64,000 bases of DNA from positions 61,817 through 125,816 of the forward strand of contig NZ_JAQMYP010000030.1 of NCBI RefSeq assembly GCF_028369295.1. The letters run 5' to 3'. The notes below the pieces were generated by a model that saw nothing but the letters and a program-made list of their open reading frames with translations, did no database searches and was not told where the DNA came from. Both the position numbers and the translations under genes were made by a program. The DNA is from Streptomyces sp. HD. Lineage in GTDB: Bacteria > Actinomycetota > Actinomycetes > Streptomycetales > Streptomycetaceae. Every line of letters starts with the position of its first letter. The stretch's first letter is position 1. Of this stretch, positions 32,978 through 40,267 are shown piece after piece.

Positions 32978-33739
32978 TCAGCCGACGCCGGCGTTGAGGA
33001 AGATGCCGCCGTCGACGACGAGCGTCTGCCCGGTGACCCAGTCGGACTGGTCCGAGGTGAGGAACGCGGCGGCGCCGCCGATGTCGGAGGGCACGCCGAG
33101 CCGGCCCAGCGGGTAGGACGCGGCAGCCTCCGCCTCCCGGCCCTCGTACAGTGCCTGGGCGAACTTGGTCTTCACGACGGCCGGGGCGATCGCGTTGACC
33201 CGCACCTTGGGCGCGAACTCGTGCGCCATCTGCTGGGTGAGGTTGATCATCGCGGCCTTGCTGACGCCGTAGGCGGCGATGAACGGCGAGGGCGCGATGC
33301 CCGCGACGGAGGCGATGTTGACGATCGCGCCGCCGTTGTCCTTCTGCCAGGCGTGCCAGGTCTTCTGCGCGAAGCCGAGCGCCGAGATCACGTTGGTCTC
33401 GAACACCTTGCGGGCGACGCCCAGGTCCAGATCGGCGAGCGGCCCGAACACCGGGTTGGTGCCGGCGTTGTTGACCAGGTAGTCGACCCGGCCGAAGGCC
33501 TCCATGGCACGCTCGACGGCGACGGCCTGGTGGGCTTCGTCGTGGGCCTTGCCGGCCACGTAGACGGCGCGGTCGGCGCCGAGCCGCTCGACGGCCTCCT
33601 TGAGGGCGTCCTCGCCCCGGCCGGTGATGACGACGCGGTCACCGCGTGCGACGAGCGCCTCGGCGACGCCGTAGCCGATACCGCGGCTGGCGCCCGTGAC
33701 GAGGGCGACCTTGCCGGAGAGTGCAGGCAGTTCAGTCAT
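32978..33739 (-). CDS. fabG: SDR family oxidoreductase (FabG-like)
   Basis: 253 residues. Cofactor motif VALVTGASRGIGYGVAEAL, LVNNAGTNPVF, catalytic Ser in VNIASVAGIAPSPFIAAYGVSKAAM with Tyr and Lys, and C-terminal WVTGQTLVVDGG. Classified as 3-oxoacyl-ACP-reductase-like, but the real substrate may be a CoA ester or alcohol. It follows a second SDR gene by 19 bases on the same strand, forming a two-gene unit. Confidence 0.9.
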   Translation of the reverse strand: MTELPALSGKVALVTGASRGIGYGVAEALVARGDRVVITGRGEDALKEAVERLGADRAVYVAGKAHDEAHQAVAVERAMEAFGRVDYLVNNAGTNPVFGPLADLDLGVARKVFETNVISALGFAQKTWHAWQKDNGGAIVNIASVAGIAPSPFIAAYGVSKAAMINLTQQMAHEFAPKVRVNAIAPAVVKTKFAQALYEGREAEAAASYPLGRLGVPSDIGGAAAFLTSDQSDWVTGQTLVVDGGIFLNAGVG

Positions 33740-33758
33740 GTCCGTGTCTTCCCGGTTC

Positions 33759-34520
33759 CTAGTCGAGCGGTCCGCCGGCGACGTACAGCACCTGGCCGGA
33801 GACGAATCCGGCCGCCTCGCCCGCGAAGAAGGCGATGGCGTTGGCGATGTCGTCGGGCTCGCCGACGCGGGCCACCGGGATCTGGGTGGCGGCCGCGGCC
33901 TTGAAGTCCTCGAAGCCCATGCCGACGCGGTCGGCGGTGGCCTTGGTCATCTCGGTGGCGATGAAGCCGGGAGCGACCGCGTTGGCGGTGATGCCGAACT
34001 TGCCGAGCTCCTTGGCAAGGGTCTTGGTGAAGCCCTGCAGGCCGGCCTTGGCGGCGGAGTAGTTGACCTGGCCGCGGTTGCCGAGCGCGGAGGACGAGGA
34101 GAGGTTGACGATACGGCCGAAGCCCGCGTCCACCATGTGCTTCTGACATGCCTTGGACATCAGGAAGGCGCCACGCAGGTGCACGTTCATGACGGTGTCC
34201 CAGTCGGCGACGCTCATCTTGAACAGCAGGTTGTCGCGGAGCACACCCGCGTTGTTGACCAGGATCGTCGGGGCGCCGAGCTCGTCGGCGATCCGTGCGA
34301 CGGCCGCCTCGACCTGGGCCTCGTCGGAGACGTCGCAGCCGACCGCGAGGGCCTTGCCGCCGGCCGCGGTGATCTTCTCCACGGTGTCCTTGCAGGCGGC
34401 CTCGTCGAGGTCGATCACAGCGACCGCGTGGCCCTCGGCGGCCAGCCGTACGGCGGTGGCGGCGCCGATGCCGCGCGCTCCGCCGGTGACCACGGCGACC
34501 CGCTGCTCAGTGGTGGACAT
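33759..34520 (-). CDS. fabG: 3-oxoacyl-ACP reductase-like SDR
   Basis: 253 residues. RVAVVTGGARGIGAATAVRL, ILVNNAGVLRDNLLFKMS (the NNAGxxRDxLxxxM stretch typical of FabG), catalytic Ser/Tyr/Lys in VNLSSSSALGNRGQVNYSAAKAG, and GFIATEMTKA. It could reduce beta-ketoacyl groups with NADPH, in a pathway separate from the main FAS operon. ATG at 34520 with GAGGAGAG upstream. First gene of the SDR pair. Confidence 0.92.
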   Translation of the reverse strand: MSTTEQRVAVVTGGARGIGAATAVRLAAEGHAVAVIDLDEAACKDTVEKITAAGGKALAVGCDVSDEAQVEAAVARIADELGAPTILVNNAGVLRDNLLFKMSVADWDTVMNVHLRGAFLMSKACQKHMVDAGFGRIVNLSSSSALGNRGQVNYSAAKAGLQGFTKTLAKELGKFGITANAVAPGFIATEMTKATADRVGMGFEDFKAAAATQIPVARVGEPDDIANAIAFFAGEAAGFVSGQVLYVAGGPLD

Positions 34521-34628
34521 CAGTGACTCTCCTCAGGTGAGCGACCGCTTAGTACCTTCGATGGACGTGACGCTAGAAGTCCTGGCACGCGGTGTCAACG
34601 GCCACCGCGCTCATGTGATCCATTACCT

Positions 34629-34697
34629 GATCCGATCCCCGATCCGATCCTTCGATCCGATCCCTGATCCGATCCTTCGATCCGTTCCGTCGATCCG
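34629..34697. repeat. GATCCGATCC short tandem repeats
   Basis: GATCCGATCC recurs four times with 2-3 base linkers, then GATCCGTTCC and GATCCGC. The array ends right at the stop codon of the DUF3037 gene. It has local self-complementarity (GGATC/GATCC) and may form alternative hairpins after that gene. Confidence 0.7.
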
Positions 34698-35147
34698 CTA
34701 CTTCACCAGCCGGTCGAGCAGTCGCTCCGTCTCGGCCGCCGGATCGGTCGTGAGGCCGGTGTGCACGGGCCCGGGCTGGACGATCGTGGAGCGGGGCGCG
34801 ATCAGCCAGCGGAAGCGCCGGCCGGCGTCGTCCCCGGCGGCCTGCCCCGCCCCCTCGCTGCCGCCGCAGACGCGCTCGACGGCGCCGAGTGCGGCCCGCA
34901 CGCCGGCCACGTCCGCGTCCGGGTCGAGAGCGAGCAGCCGCGCCTCGTCGAGGTGGGTGCGGGCACCCACGTAGCCCTGGGCCCGGCAGTACACCAACAC
35001 GCCCGCGTTGATGCACTCGCCGCGTTCGACGCGGGGCACGACGCGCAGGACGGCGTACTCGAAGACGTCCCGGTCGTTCGACTCGCCGCCCCGGATGATG
35101 TGGCGTTCGACCACATGGCCGGCCATGTGGACATGGCGCTCGCTCAC
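34698..35147 (-). CDS. DUF3037 protein
   Basis: 149 residues. VFEYAVLRVVPRVERGECINAGVLVYCRAQGYVGAR is the diagnostic N-terminal block, followed by RFRWLIAPRSTIVQPGPVHTGLTTDP. DUF3037 genes commonly sit next to HipA-like kinase genes, as here: the start overlaps the kinase stop by 4 bases. Function unknown; possibly a partner or modulator of the kinase. Confidence 0.88.
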   Translation of the reverse strand: MSERHVHMAGHVVERHIIRGGESNDRDVFEYAVLRVVPRVERGECINAGVLVYCRAQGYVGARTHLDEARLLALDPDADVAGVRAALGAVERVCGGSEGAGQAAGDDAGRRFRWLIAPRSTIVQPGPVHTGLTTDPAAETERLLDRLVK

Positions 35148-35908
35148 TTGCCCTCCTCGATTCCGGTGACGCGCTCATGGACGTCGGCGGCCCGTGCCAG
35201 CAGCGGTCCGGCATAGGCCCGCCGGAGGTCGTCCGGGGTGTCGAAGCCGGGCTCGTCGGCCAGCCAGGCGTCCGGGATCTCGGCGGTCACCTCGGCGAGC
35301 AGGTCCTCGGTGACCTGCGGTGCCAACTCGGCGGCGGCGCCCCGTACATCGGGTGCGAAGGGGGCGAGGGCGTGGTCGGAGGCGTCGTAGGGGCGCGCCG
35401 CCGAGGCCGGTGCGCCGGGCCAGTTGTGGTGCCAGATCATGGTCGCGCCGTGGTCGATGAGCCACAGCTCGCCCTGCCACATCAGCAGGTTGGGGTTGCG
35501 CCAGGACCGGTCGACGTTGTTCACCAGCGCGTCGAACCAGACGATCCGGCCGGCCTCCTCGGCGCTCACCCGGAAGGCGAGGGGGTCGAAGCCGAGGGCG
35601 CCGGAGAGGAAGTCCATACCGAGGTTGGTGCCCCCGCTGGACCTGAGCAGTTCCTGCACCTGCTGGTCGGGTTCGCCGAGGCCCAGCACGGGGTCGAGTT
35701 CCACGGTCACCAGCCGGGGCACCCTGAGGCCCAGCCTGCGGGCGAGTTCACCGCAGACGACCTCGGCGACGAGCGTCTTGCGGCCCTGTCCCGCGCCGGT
35801 GAACTTCATGACGTACGTACCGAAGTCGTCGGCCTCGACGAGCCCCGGCAGCGAGCCGCCCTCACGCAGGGGCGTGATGTAGCGGGTCGCGATGACTTCC
35901 TTGAGCAT
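35144..35908 (-). CDS. HipA-like kinase-fold protein
   Basis: 254 residues. FGTYVMKFTGAGQGRKTLVAEVVCGELARRLGL contains the ATP-site lysine; WFDALVNNVDRSWRNPNLLMWQGELWLIDHGATM carries the catalytic D-R...N pair and the metal-binding IDHG. This is the single-domain HipA_2 type, shorter than toxin HipA (about 440 residues). No HipB-type antitoxin lies nearby; the only partner is DUF3037. Whether it phosphorylates a tRNA synthetase or something else is unknown. ATG at 35908. Confidence 0.85.
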   Translation of the reverse strand: MLKEVIATRYITPLREGGSLPGLVEADDFGTYVMKFTGAGQGRKTLVAEVVCGELARRLGLRVPRLVTVELDPVLGLGEPDQQVQELLRSSGGTNLGMDFLSGALGFDPLAFRVSAEEAGRIVWFDALVNNVDRSWRNPNLLMWQGELWLIDHGATMIWHHNWPGAPASAARPYDASDHALAPFAPDVRGAAAELAPQVTEDLLAEVTAEIPDAWLADEPGFDTPDDLRRAYAGPLLARAADVHERVTGIEEGK

Positions 35909-36072
35909 CGCCCCAGGTTACTGGCGCGGGGGCGGTGGCCCGGGTCGGCCGGGGCCGGCGGCGGCCGGTTCGCGCCGACAGCGGACCGACAGCTGCGGAC
36001 AGTGAACCGACAGCTCCGCTTTACCCATCCGTGCGCCGGACAGGGCCAGGATTCCCCCATCGTCTGAACAGC

Positions 36073-36088
36073 CGGTCCACACGGACCG
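36073..36088. promoter_or_regulatory. Inverted repeat upstream of the Rieske gene
   Basis: CGGTCC-ACAC-GGACCG, about 42 bases before the start codon at 36130. Two copies of ACCGACAGCT lie further upstream (35985, 36006). It is a candidate operator; no regulator is adjacent. Confidence 0.35.
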
Positions 36089-36129
36089 TATCCCTCGGCA
36101 GATCACGAATGACCGGAAGGAACGTCAGC

Positions 36130-36603
36130 ATGACCAGCGAATCAGTTCAGCCGGTGTCGAAACCCAGCCGCCGTTCCGTCGTGGCGGCGGTCGGCGCGGC
36201 GGGGCTCGCCGTCGCGCTGACGGCGTGCGGGTCGGAGGACGACGCGTCCGGCTCGTCCACCGAACAGGGCGCCGCCGGCGGCGGTGCGACCAGTGCGGCG
36301 GGTGGCGGCGCGGGTGGCACGGCGCTCGCGAAGACCGCCGACATCCCGCAGGGCTCGGGCAAGGTCTTCAGCGACCAGAAGGTGGTGGTCTCGCAGCCGG
36401 CGGCGGGCGACTTCAAGGCCTTCTCGACGATCTGCACCCACCGGGACTGCCCGATGATCGACCTCAAGGAGGACACCCTCTCCTGTTCCTGCCACGGCAG
36501 CCAGTTCTCCGTGCTGGACGGCAGTGTGAAGAAGGGGCCCGCGACCGAGCCGCTGGCGGCCAAGCAGATCAGCGTGTCCGGCGACTCGATCACGCTGGCC
36601 TGA
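36130..36603 (+). CDS. Rieske [2Fe-2S] lipoprotein
   Basis: 157 residues. KPSRRSVVAAVGAAGLAVALTAC has a twin-arginine-like start and lipobox LTAC, then a Gly/Ala/Ser linker (residues 36-66). Iron-sulfur ligands are Cys102 and His104 (CTHRDC) and Cys119 and His122 (CSCHGS), with Cys107 and Cys121 as the usual disulfide. Such small exported Rieske proteins are common in actinomycetes; the redox partner is unknown. The end overlaps the convergent isochorismatase-like gene by 14 bases. Confidence 0.93.
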   Translation: MTSESVQPVSKPSRRSVVAAVGAAGLAVALTACGSEDDASGSSTEQGAAGGGATSAAGGGAGGTALAKTADIPQGSGKVFSDQKVVVSQPAAGDFKAFSTICTHRDCPMIDLKEDTLSCSCHGSQFSVLDGSVKKGPATEPLAAKQISVSGDSITLA

Positions 36604-37240
36604 CCCGGCCCGAACGCTTGAAGCAATCCAGCACCTCGTCCGTGGTCGCGACCGTGGCGACCAATGCGAGGGTGTTGCGGATCATCGCGGGGGTGTAGTC
36701 GGAGGGCACCCCCGCGATGGCGTCCTTGGGTACGACGGCCGTGTAGCCGCGGTTGACGGCGTCGAACACGGCGTTGGGGACGGCCACATTGGCCGAGACA
36801 CCGGTGATCACGAGCGTGCGGCAGCCCAGGTTGCGCAGCAGCGCGTCGACATCGGTGCCCTGGATCGGCGACAGCCCGTGCAGCCGTCGTACGACCAGGT
36901 CCTCCTCGGCGACCTCGATCGGCGCCGCCACGCGGACCGCCTCGGTACCGGACAGCTGTTGGACGGGGAGCCGTTCGGCGGCGCGGAAGAGGCGGGCGTT
37001 GTGGTTGGCGCCGCGGCCGTCGGGGCGGCGTTCGGCGATCGCGTGGATCACCTGGACCCCGTTCTCGTGGGCCGCGTCCACCAGCCGGGCCACGTTGGCC
37101 AGAGCCCCCGACGCCCTTGCCTCCTCGGCGAGTTGGGGCAGTGCGCTGTCCGGTCCGACGACGCCCTGCTGGCACTCGACGGTGAGCAGGACGGTGGTCG
37201 CGGGGTCGAGGAGTTCGCTGAGTTCGGCGTACGACGGCAT
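36590..37240 (-). CDS. Isochorismatase-family hydrolase lacking the usual cysteine
   Basis: 216 residues. Family features: ATTVLLTVECQQGVVGPDS (position of the catalytic Asp, here Glu), RLHGLSPIQGTDVDALLRNLGCRTLVITGVSANVAVPNAVFDAVNRGYTAVVPKDA. In cysteine hydrolases the block reads GVxTNxCV; here the Cys position is Ala (GVSANVAV). It may act like Cys-independent isochorismatases of the PhzD kind, or bind without hydrolysing. ATG at 37240. Confidence 0.85.
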   Translation of the reverse strand: MPSYAELSELLDPATTVLLTVECQQGVVGPDSALPQLAEEARASGALANVARLVDAAHENGVQVIHAIAERRPDGRGANHNARLFRAAERLPVQQLSGTEAVRVAAPIEVAEEDLVVRRLHGLSPIQGTDVDALLRNLGCRTLVITGVSANVAVPNAVFDAVNRGYTAVVPKDAIAGVPSDYTPAMIRNTLALVATVATTDEVLDCFKRSGRVRPA

Positions 37241-37290
37241 GGATCCCCCTGTGACCGACGGCGACGTGGGCCGGTGAGCGTAGCCAGCAT

Positions 37291-37350
37291 CGCGTGAGGA
37301 CGGAACCACCATCACGTGTGGACGGAACCACCATTGCGTGTGGAGGGAAG
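37291..37350. repeat. 22-base tandem repeat
   Basis: Units 37291-37312 and 37313-37334 share GACGGAACCACCAT and the preceding CGTG, and a third partial unit runs to about 37350. They lie between the divergent isochorismatase-like and PPOX-family genes and may duplicate a regulator site. Confidence 0.7.
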
Positions 37351-37364
37351 ACGACCCATCCTTT

Positions 37365-37395
37365 TCTGACGTGATGTCAGAGGATCTCTCCTCTG
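37365..37395 (+). promoter_or_regulatory. Overlapping, mutually exclusive hairpins upstream of the PPOX-family gene
   Basis: TCTGAC/GTCAGA (37365-37370 with 37376-37381) and CAGAGGA/TCCTCTG (37378-37384 with 37389-37395) share bases 37378-37381, so only one can form at a time. They end 28 bases before the ATG. They could be operators or an RNA switch-like leader; evidence is structural only. Confidence 0.4.
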
Positions 37396-37422
37396 GCACG
37401 ACGTGAGAGAAGAGGGGGCCGC

Positions 37423-37884
37423 ATGACTGTCACTCAGCGCCGGGGCCGCAAGATCATGATGACGCCCGGCGAGCTGGACGAGTTCCTCACCGAGCAGCGC
37501 ACCTGTCGCGTCGCCACCGTGTCCGCCGACGGCTTCCCGCATGTCAGCGCCCTGTGGTTCGCCTGGGACGGCAACTCGCTGTGGCTGTACTCGGTCGTCC
37601 GCAGCAAGCGGTGGACCGATCTGCGCCGCGATCCCAGGGTCGCGATCGTGATCGACACAGGCGAGGAGTACGAGAAGCTGCGCGGCGTCGAGCTGTCCGG
37701 CACGGTCGAGTTCGTGGGCGAGATCCCGCGCGTGGGTGAGCTGCGGGCCGAACTCGACGTGCCCGAGACCCTGTTCGCCCGCAAGAACTTCGCGATCGAC
37801 GAGATGCCGCACGACGGGCGGCACGCCTGGATACGACTGACGCCCGCGAAGATCGTGTCCTGGGACTTCCGGAAGCTGGGGTAG
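37423..37884 (+). CDS. PPOX-class FMN/F420-binding split-barrel protein
   Basis: 153 residues. MMTPGELDEFLTEQRTCRVATVSADGFPHVSALWFAWDGNSLWLYSVVRSKRWTDLRRDPRVAIVIDTGEEYEKLRGVELSGTVEF matches the pyridoxamine-phosphate-oxidase-like fold (TIGR F420/FMN type). Likely a flavin- or F420-dependent reductase or a cofactor-binding protein. ATG at 37423 with AGAGGGGG upstream. Confidence 0.88.
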   Translation: MTVTQRRGRKIMMTPGELDEFLTEQRTCRVATVSADGFPHVSALWFAWDGNSLWLYSVVRSKRWTDLRRDPRVAIVIDTGEEYEKLRGVELSGTVEFVGEIPRVGELRAELDVPETLFARKNFAIDEMPHDGRHAWIRLTPAKIVSWDFRKLG

Positions 37885-37908
37885 GTGTGACCGGATTCCG
37901 GGTGCCGG

Positions 37909-37933
37909 AGGCCGCCGTATGGACGGCCGGCCT
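37909..37933. terminator. Terminator between convergent PPOX and LysR genes
   Basis: AGGCCGCCGT and ACGGCCGGCCT pair around loop ATGG with one bulged G. It ends exactly at the stop codon of the convergent LysR gene. Confidence 0.6.
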
Positions 37934-38836
37934 TCAGCCGATCCTCCCGGCCGCCGCCTGCAGGGCCTCCACCGCGGCCCGGATCGACGGGCGGCGGTCG
38001 GCGTCCGCCCGCCACACCGCGTAGATGTACCGGTGCACCCGGTGCCGCACGGGCACGGCCCGCACCCCGGGCGGCATCGGGTCGCGGCCCAGCCGGGGCG
38101 CGACGCAGACGCCCAACCCGGCGGCAACCAGCGCGAGTTGGGTGTGATGCTCCTCCGCGCGATGGGCGATCAGCGGCTCGATGCCCTTGGTGCGCAGAGT
38201 GTAGAGCAGCCACTCGTGGCAGAACTCGCCCTCGGGCCAGGCGACCCACTCGTCGCCCGCGAAGTCCTCCAGATCGACCTCGCTCCGGCCGGCGAGCCGG
38301 TGCCCCTCGGGCATGGCGATCTCCACGCGGTCGTCGAGGATCTGCGCCTTGGCGAGCCCCTCCGGCATGGGCAGGGGCTTGTTGTACCAGTCGAGGACGA
38401 CGGCCACGTCGGCGTCGCCCCGGATCACCGCGTCGACTCCGCGCTCGGGCTCCAGCTCCCGCGACCGCAGGCGCAGCGCCGGGTGCTCGGCCCGCAGGGC
38501 GGCGAGCGCGGCCGGGAACAGTCCGCGCAGAGCCGTGGGGAACGCGACCAGCCGTAGCTCGCCGACCACCTGCCCGCGCTGTGCCTCCAGATCGGACTGG
38601 GCGAGCTCGACCTGCGACAGGATGCGGGCCGCGTGCTCGGCGAGCAGCCGGCCGGCGTCGGTGAGCCGCACGCCCCGGCCGTTCTTGGCGAGGAGTTGCT
38701 GGCCGATCTCGCGCTCCAGCTTGGACATCTGCTGCGACACGGCGGACGTCGTGATGTGCAGCCCCTCGGCGGCGCCGCTGACCGAGCCGTGGCGGGCGAG
38801 GGCGTCGAGGGTGCGCAGGCGCTCCAGATTCAACAT
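37934..38836 (-). CDS. LysR-family regulator
   Basis: 300 residues. MLNLERLRTLDALARHGSVSGAAEGLHITTSAVSQQMSKLEREIGQQLLAKNGRGVRLT is the helix-turn-helix; the effector domain contains LRLVAFPTALRGLFPAALAALRAEHPALRLRSRELEPE. It is divergent from an EamA transporter gene with a LysR-type site between them, so it most likely activates that transporter, as in many amino-acid/metabolite export pairs. Confidence 0.93.
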   Translation of the reverse strand: MLNLERLRTLDALARHGSVSGAAEGLHITTSAVSQQMSKLEREIGQQLLAKNGRGVRLTDAGRLLAEHAARILSQVELAQSDLEAQRGQVVGELRLVAFPTALRGLFPAALAALRAEHPALRLRSRELEPERGVDAVIRGDADVAVVLDWYNKPLPMPEGLAKAQILDDRVEIAMPEGHRLAGRSEVDLEDFAGDEWVAWPEGEFCHEWLLYTLRTKGIEPLIAHRAEEHHTQLALVAAGLGVCVAPRLGRDPMPPGVRAVPVRHRVHRYIYAVWRADADRRPSIRAAVEALQAAAGRIG

Positions 38837-38844
38837 GTAAGCAA

Positions 38845-38888
38845 TGCTACGAGATACCGGGCGAAAAATCTCGGTTGTGCTACGAGAT
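38845..38888. promoter_or_regulatory. LysR-type binding region between regulator and EamA gene
   Basis: TGCTACGAGAT occurs twice, at 38845 and 38878, 33 bases (about three helical turns) apart. CGAGAT at 38850-38855 also pairs with ATCTCG at 38868-38873 across 12 bases. Location before both starts fits a LysR recognition and activation site. Confidence 0.6.
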
Positions 38889-38910
38889 CGTGTGTATCAG
38901 AGTTGCCGCC

Positions 38911-39900
38911 ATGACCACCGCTTCCACCGCCACCGCCTCCGCGCACTCGGCGAACTCCGCGCACGCCTCGGGCTCCTCACACGACACGGCCGCGACCGCA
39001 GCCGTCGTCCGTTCTCGCCCCCGTGGCCGCCTCGACTGGCGGCTGCGTTTCGCCGCCCTCTCCCTGATCTGGGGTTTCAGCTTCCTGCTCATCAAGGTGG
39101 GCACAGACGGATACGTTCCGTTCCAGGTCACCCTGGGGCGGCTGGTGTTCGGTGCGGCGGTGCTGGCGGCAGCGATGCTGGTGAAGCGGGAGCGGCTGCC
39201 GCGCGGGTTGCGGACGTGGGGGCATCTGGCGGTCGCCGCGCTTCTGCTGAACGCGCTGCCGTTCTCGTTGTTCGCGTACTCCGAGCTGACGATTCCGTCC
39301 ACGCTCGCGGGGATCTGCAACGCGACCTCGCCACTGTGGGGCATGGCCCTGTCCCTGGTCGCGCTGTCGGAGGACCGGCCCACACGGGTGCGGGTGGCCG
39401 GGCTGGGGATCGGGTTCCTCGGTGTGCTGACGGTGCTCGGGGCATGGCAGGGCTTCCATGGGCTGGACGTGACGGGTACGGCGATGGCGTTGCTGGCGTC
39501 GTTGAGCTACCCGATCGGCTGGATATACGTCCGCCGGACGCTTGCCGGGTCCAGTGCGTCGCACCTGTCGCTGACCGGGGCGCAGTTGCTGCTGGCGACG
39601 GTTCAACTGGCTGTTGTCACACCGCTGTTCACCTCCCTCCCGACACAGCTGTCGATCGTGCCCCTGCTGGCGATCGTGGCGCTGGGGGCGCTCGGGACGG
39701 GACTCGCGGTGTTGATCCAGTACGGCTTGGTCGCGGAAGTGGGGCCGACCACGGCGCAGATGGTCACCTACTTCATCCCGGTCATCGCCACGGCTGCGGG
39801 CGTTGCCGTGCTCGGGGAGTCCCTTGCCTGGTCGACGCCCGTCGGGGCCGTGATCGTGCTGGCGGGCGCGGCGCTCACCCAGGTGAAACGGCGCGCCTAG
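38911..39900 (+). CDS. EamA/DMT-family transporter
   Basis: About 329 residues with ten TM segments and two EamA repeats (LRFAALSLIWGFSFLLIKVGTDGY and ALLASLSYPIGWIYVRRTLAGSS). Likely exports amino acids or related metabolites. ATG at 38911 follows a short signal-like Ala/Ser-rich segment. The TAG stop (39898-39900) is the first three bases of a MITE-like element, so the native C-terminus may have been changed by insertion. Confidence 0.9.
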   Translation: MTTASTATASAHSANSAHASGSSHDTAATAAVVRSRPRGRLDWRLRFAALSLIWGFSFLLIKVGTDGYVPFQVTLGRLVFGAAVLAAAMLVKRERLPRGLRTWGHLAVAALLLNALPFSLFAYSELTIPSTLAGICNATSPLWGMALSLVALSEDRPTRVRVAGLGIGFLGVLTVLGAWQGFHGLDVTGTAMALLASLSYPIGWIYVRRTLAGSSASHLSLTGAQLLLATVQLAVVTPLFTSLPTQLSIVPLLAIVALGALGTGLAVLIQYGLVAEVGPTTAQMVTYFIPVIATAAGVAVLGESLAWSTPVGAVIVLAGAALTQVKRRA

Positions 39901-40121
39901 GGGGTGATTTGAAAGTCCCGTGCGGTGCCCGCGCCCGCCGCGGCAGCGGCTGGTGTCACAGCCGGTGCGTGCCCTCGGCGTGCCGGACGAAGGCCCTCGT
40001 AGCGGAGCTACTTGGGCCTTTGGCCGGTGCGGCGAGTGGGGGCACCTCCCACGCCCTTAAGGCAGTGGGGGAGCGTGCCGGGCGCCGCGGGTGCTGTGCG
40101 GGACTTTCAAAACACCCCCTA
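39898..40121. mobile_element. MITE-like element A (224 bp)
   Basis: Terminal inverted repeats of 23 bases with one mismatch: 39898-39920 begins TAGGGGGTGATTTGAAAGT, and 40099-40121 is its complement, ending CACCCCCTA. The interior has no transposase and is GC-rich with smaller inverted repeats (about 40010-40090). TA at each end could be a target duplication. It supplies the stop codon of the EamA gene. Confidence 0.8.
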
Positions 40122-40267
40122 AAGGCTGTTGCAGAACGACGATCACAGTAGGATCCGGCCACCCGCGGCAAGATCAACTGCCCGATTGTGCGCCGATTTC
40201 CTCCGTCCTGACGGGGCCTTCGAAGCAGCTTTCTGGAGATCGGTCCGAGTTCTGCAACACGCTTTAG
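40119..40267. mobile_element. MITE-like element B (149 bp)
   Basis: Ends match as inverted repeats at 17 of 19 positions: CTAAAGGCTGTTGCAGAAC (40119-40137) and GTTCTGCAACACGCTTTAG (40249-40267). It has no coding capacity, shares the bases CTA with element A, and its right end contains the stop codon of the MocR gene (40264-40266). GGCTGTTGCAGAAC-type ends suggest mobilisation by a full-length insertion sequence elsewhere in the genome. Confidence 0.7.

Noticed and set aside
35144..35908. Classical HipAB toxin-antitoxin system
   Set aside because: The kinase is too short for toxin HipA and no HipB-type helix-turn-helix gene is adjacent.
40119..40267. Element B considered as a tRNA-like or terminator structure
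   Set aside because: The outer ends pair over 150 bases but no cloverleaf or anticodon arm appears; matching termini fit a MITE better.
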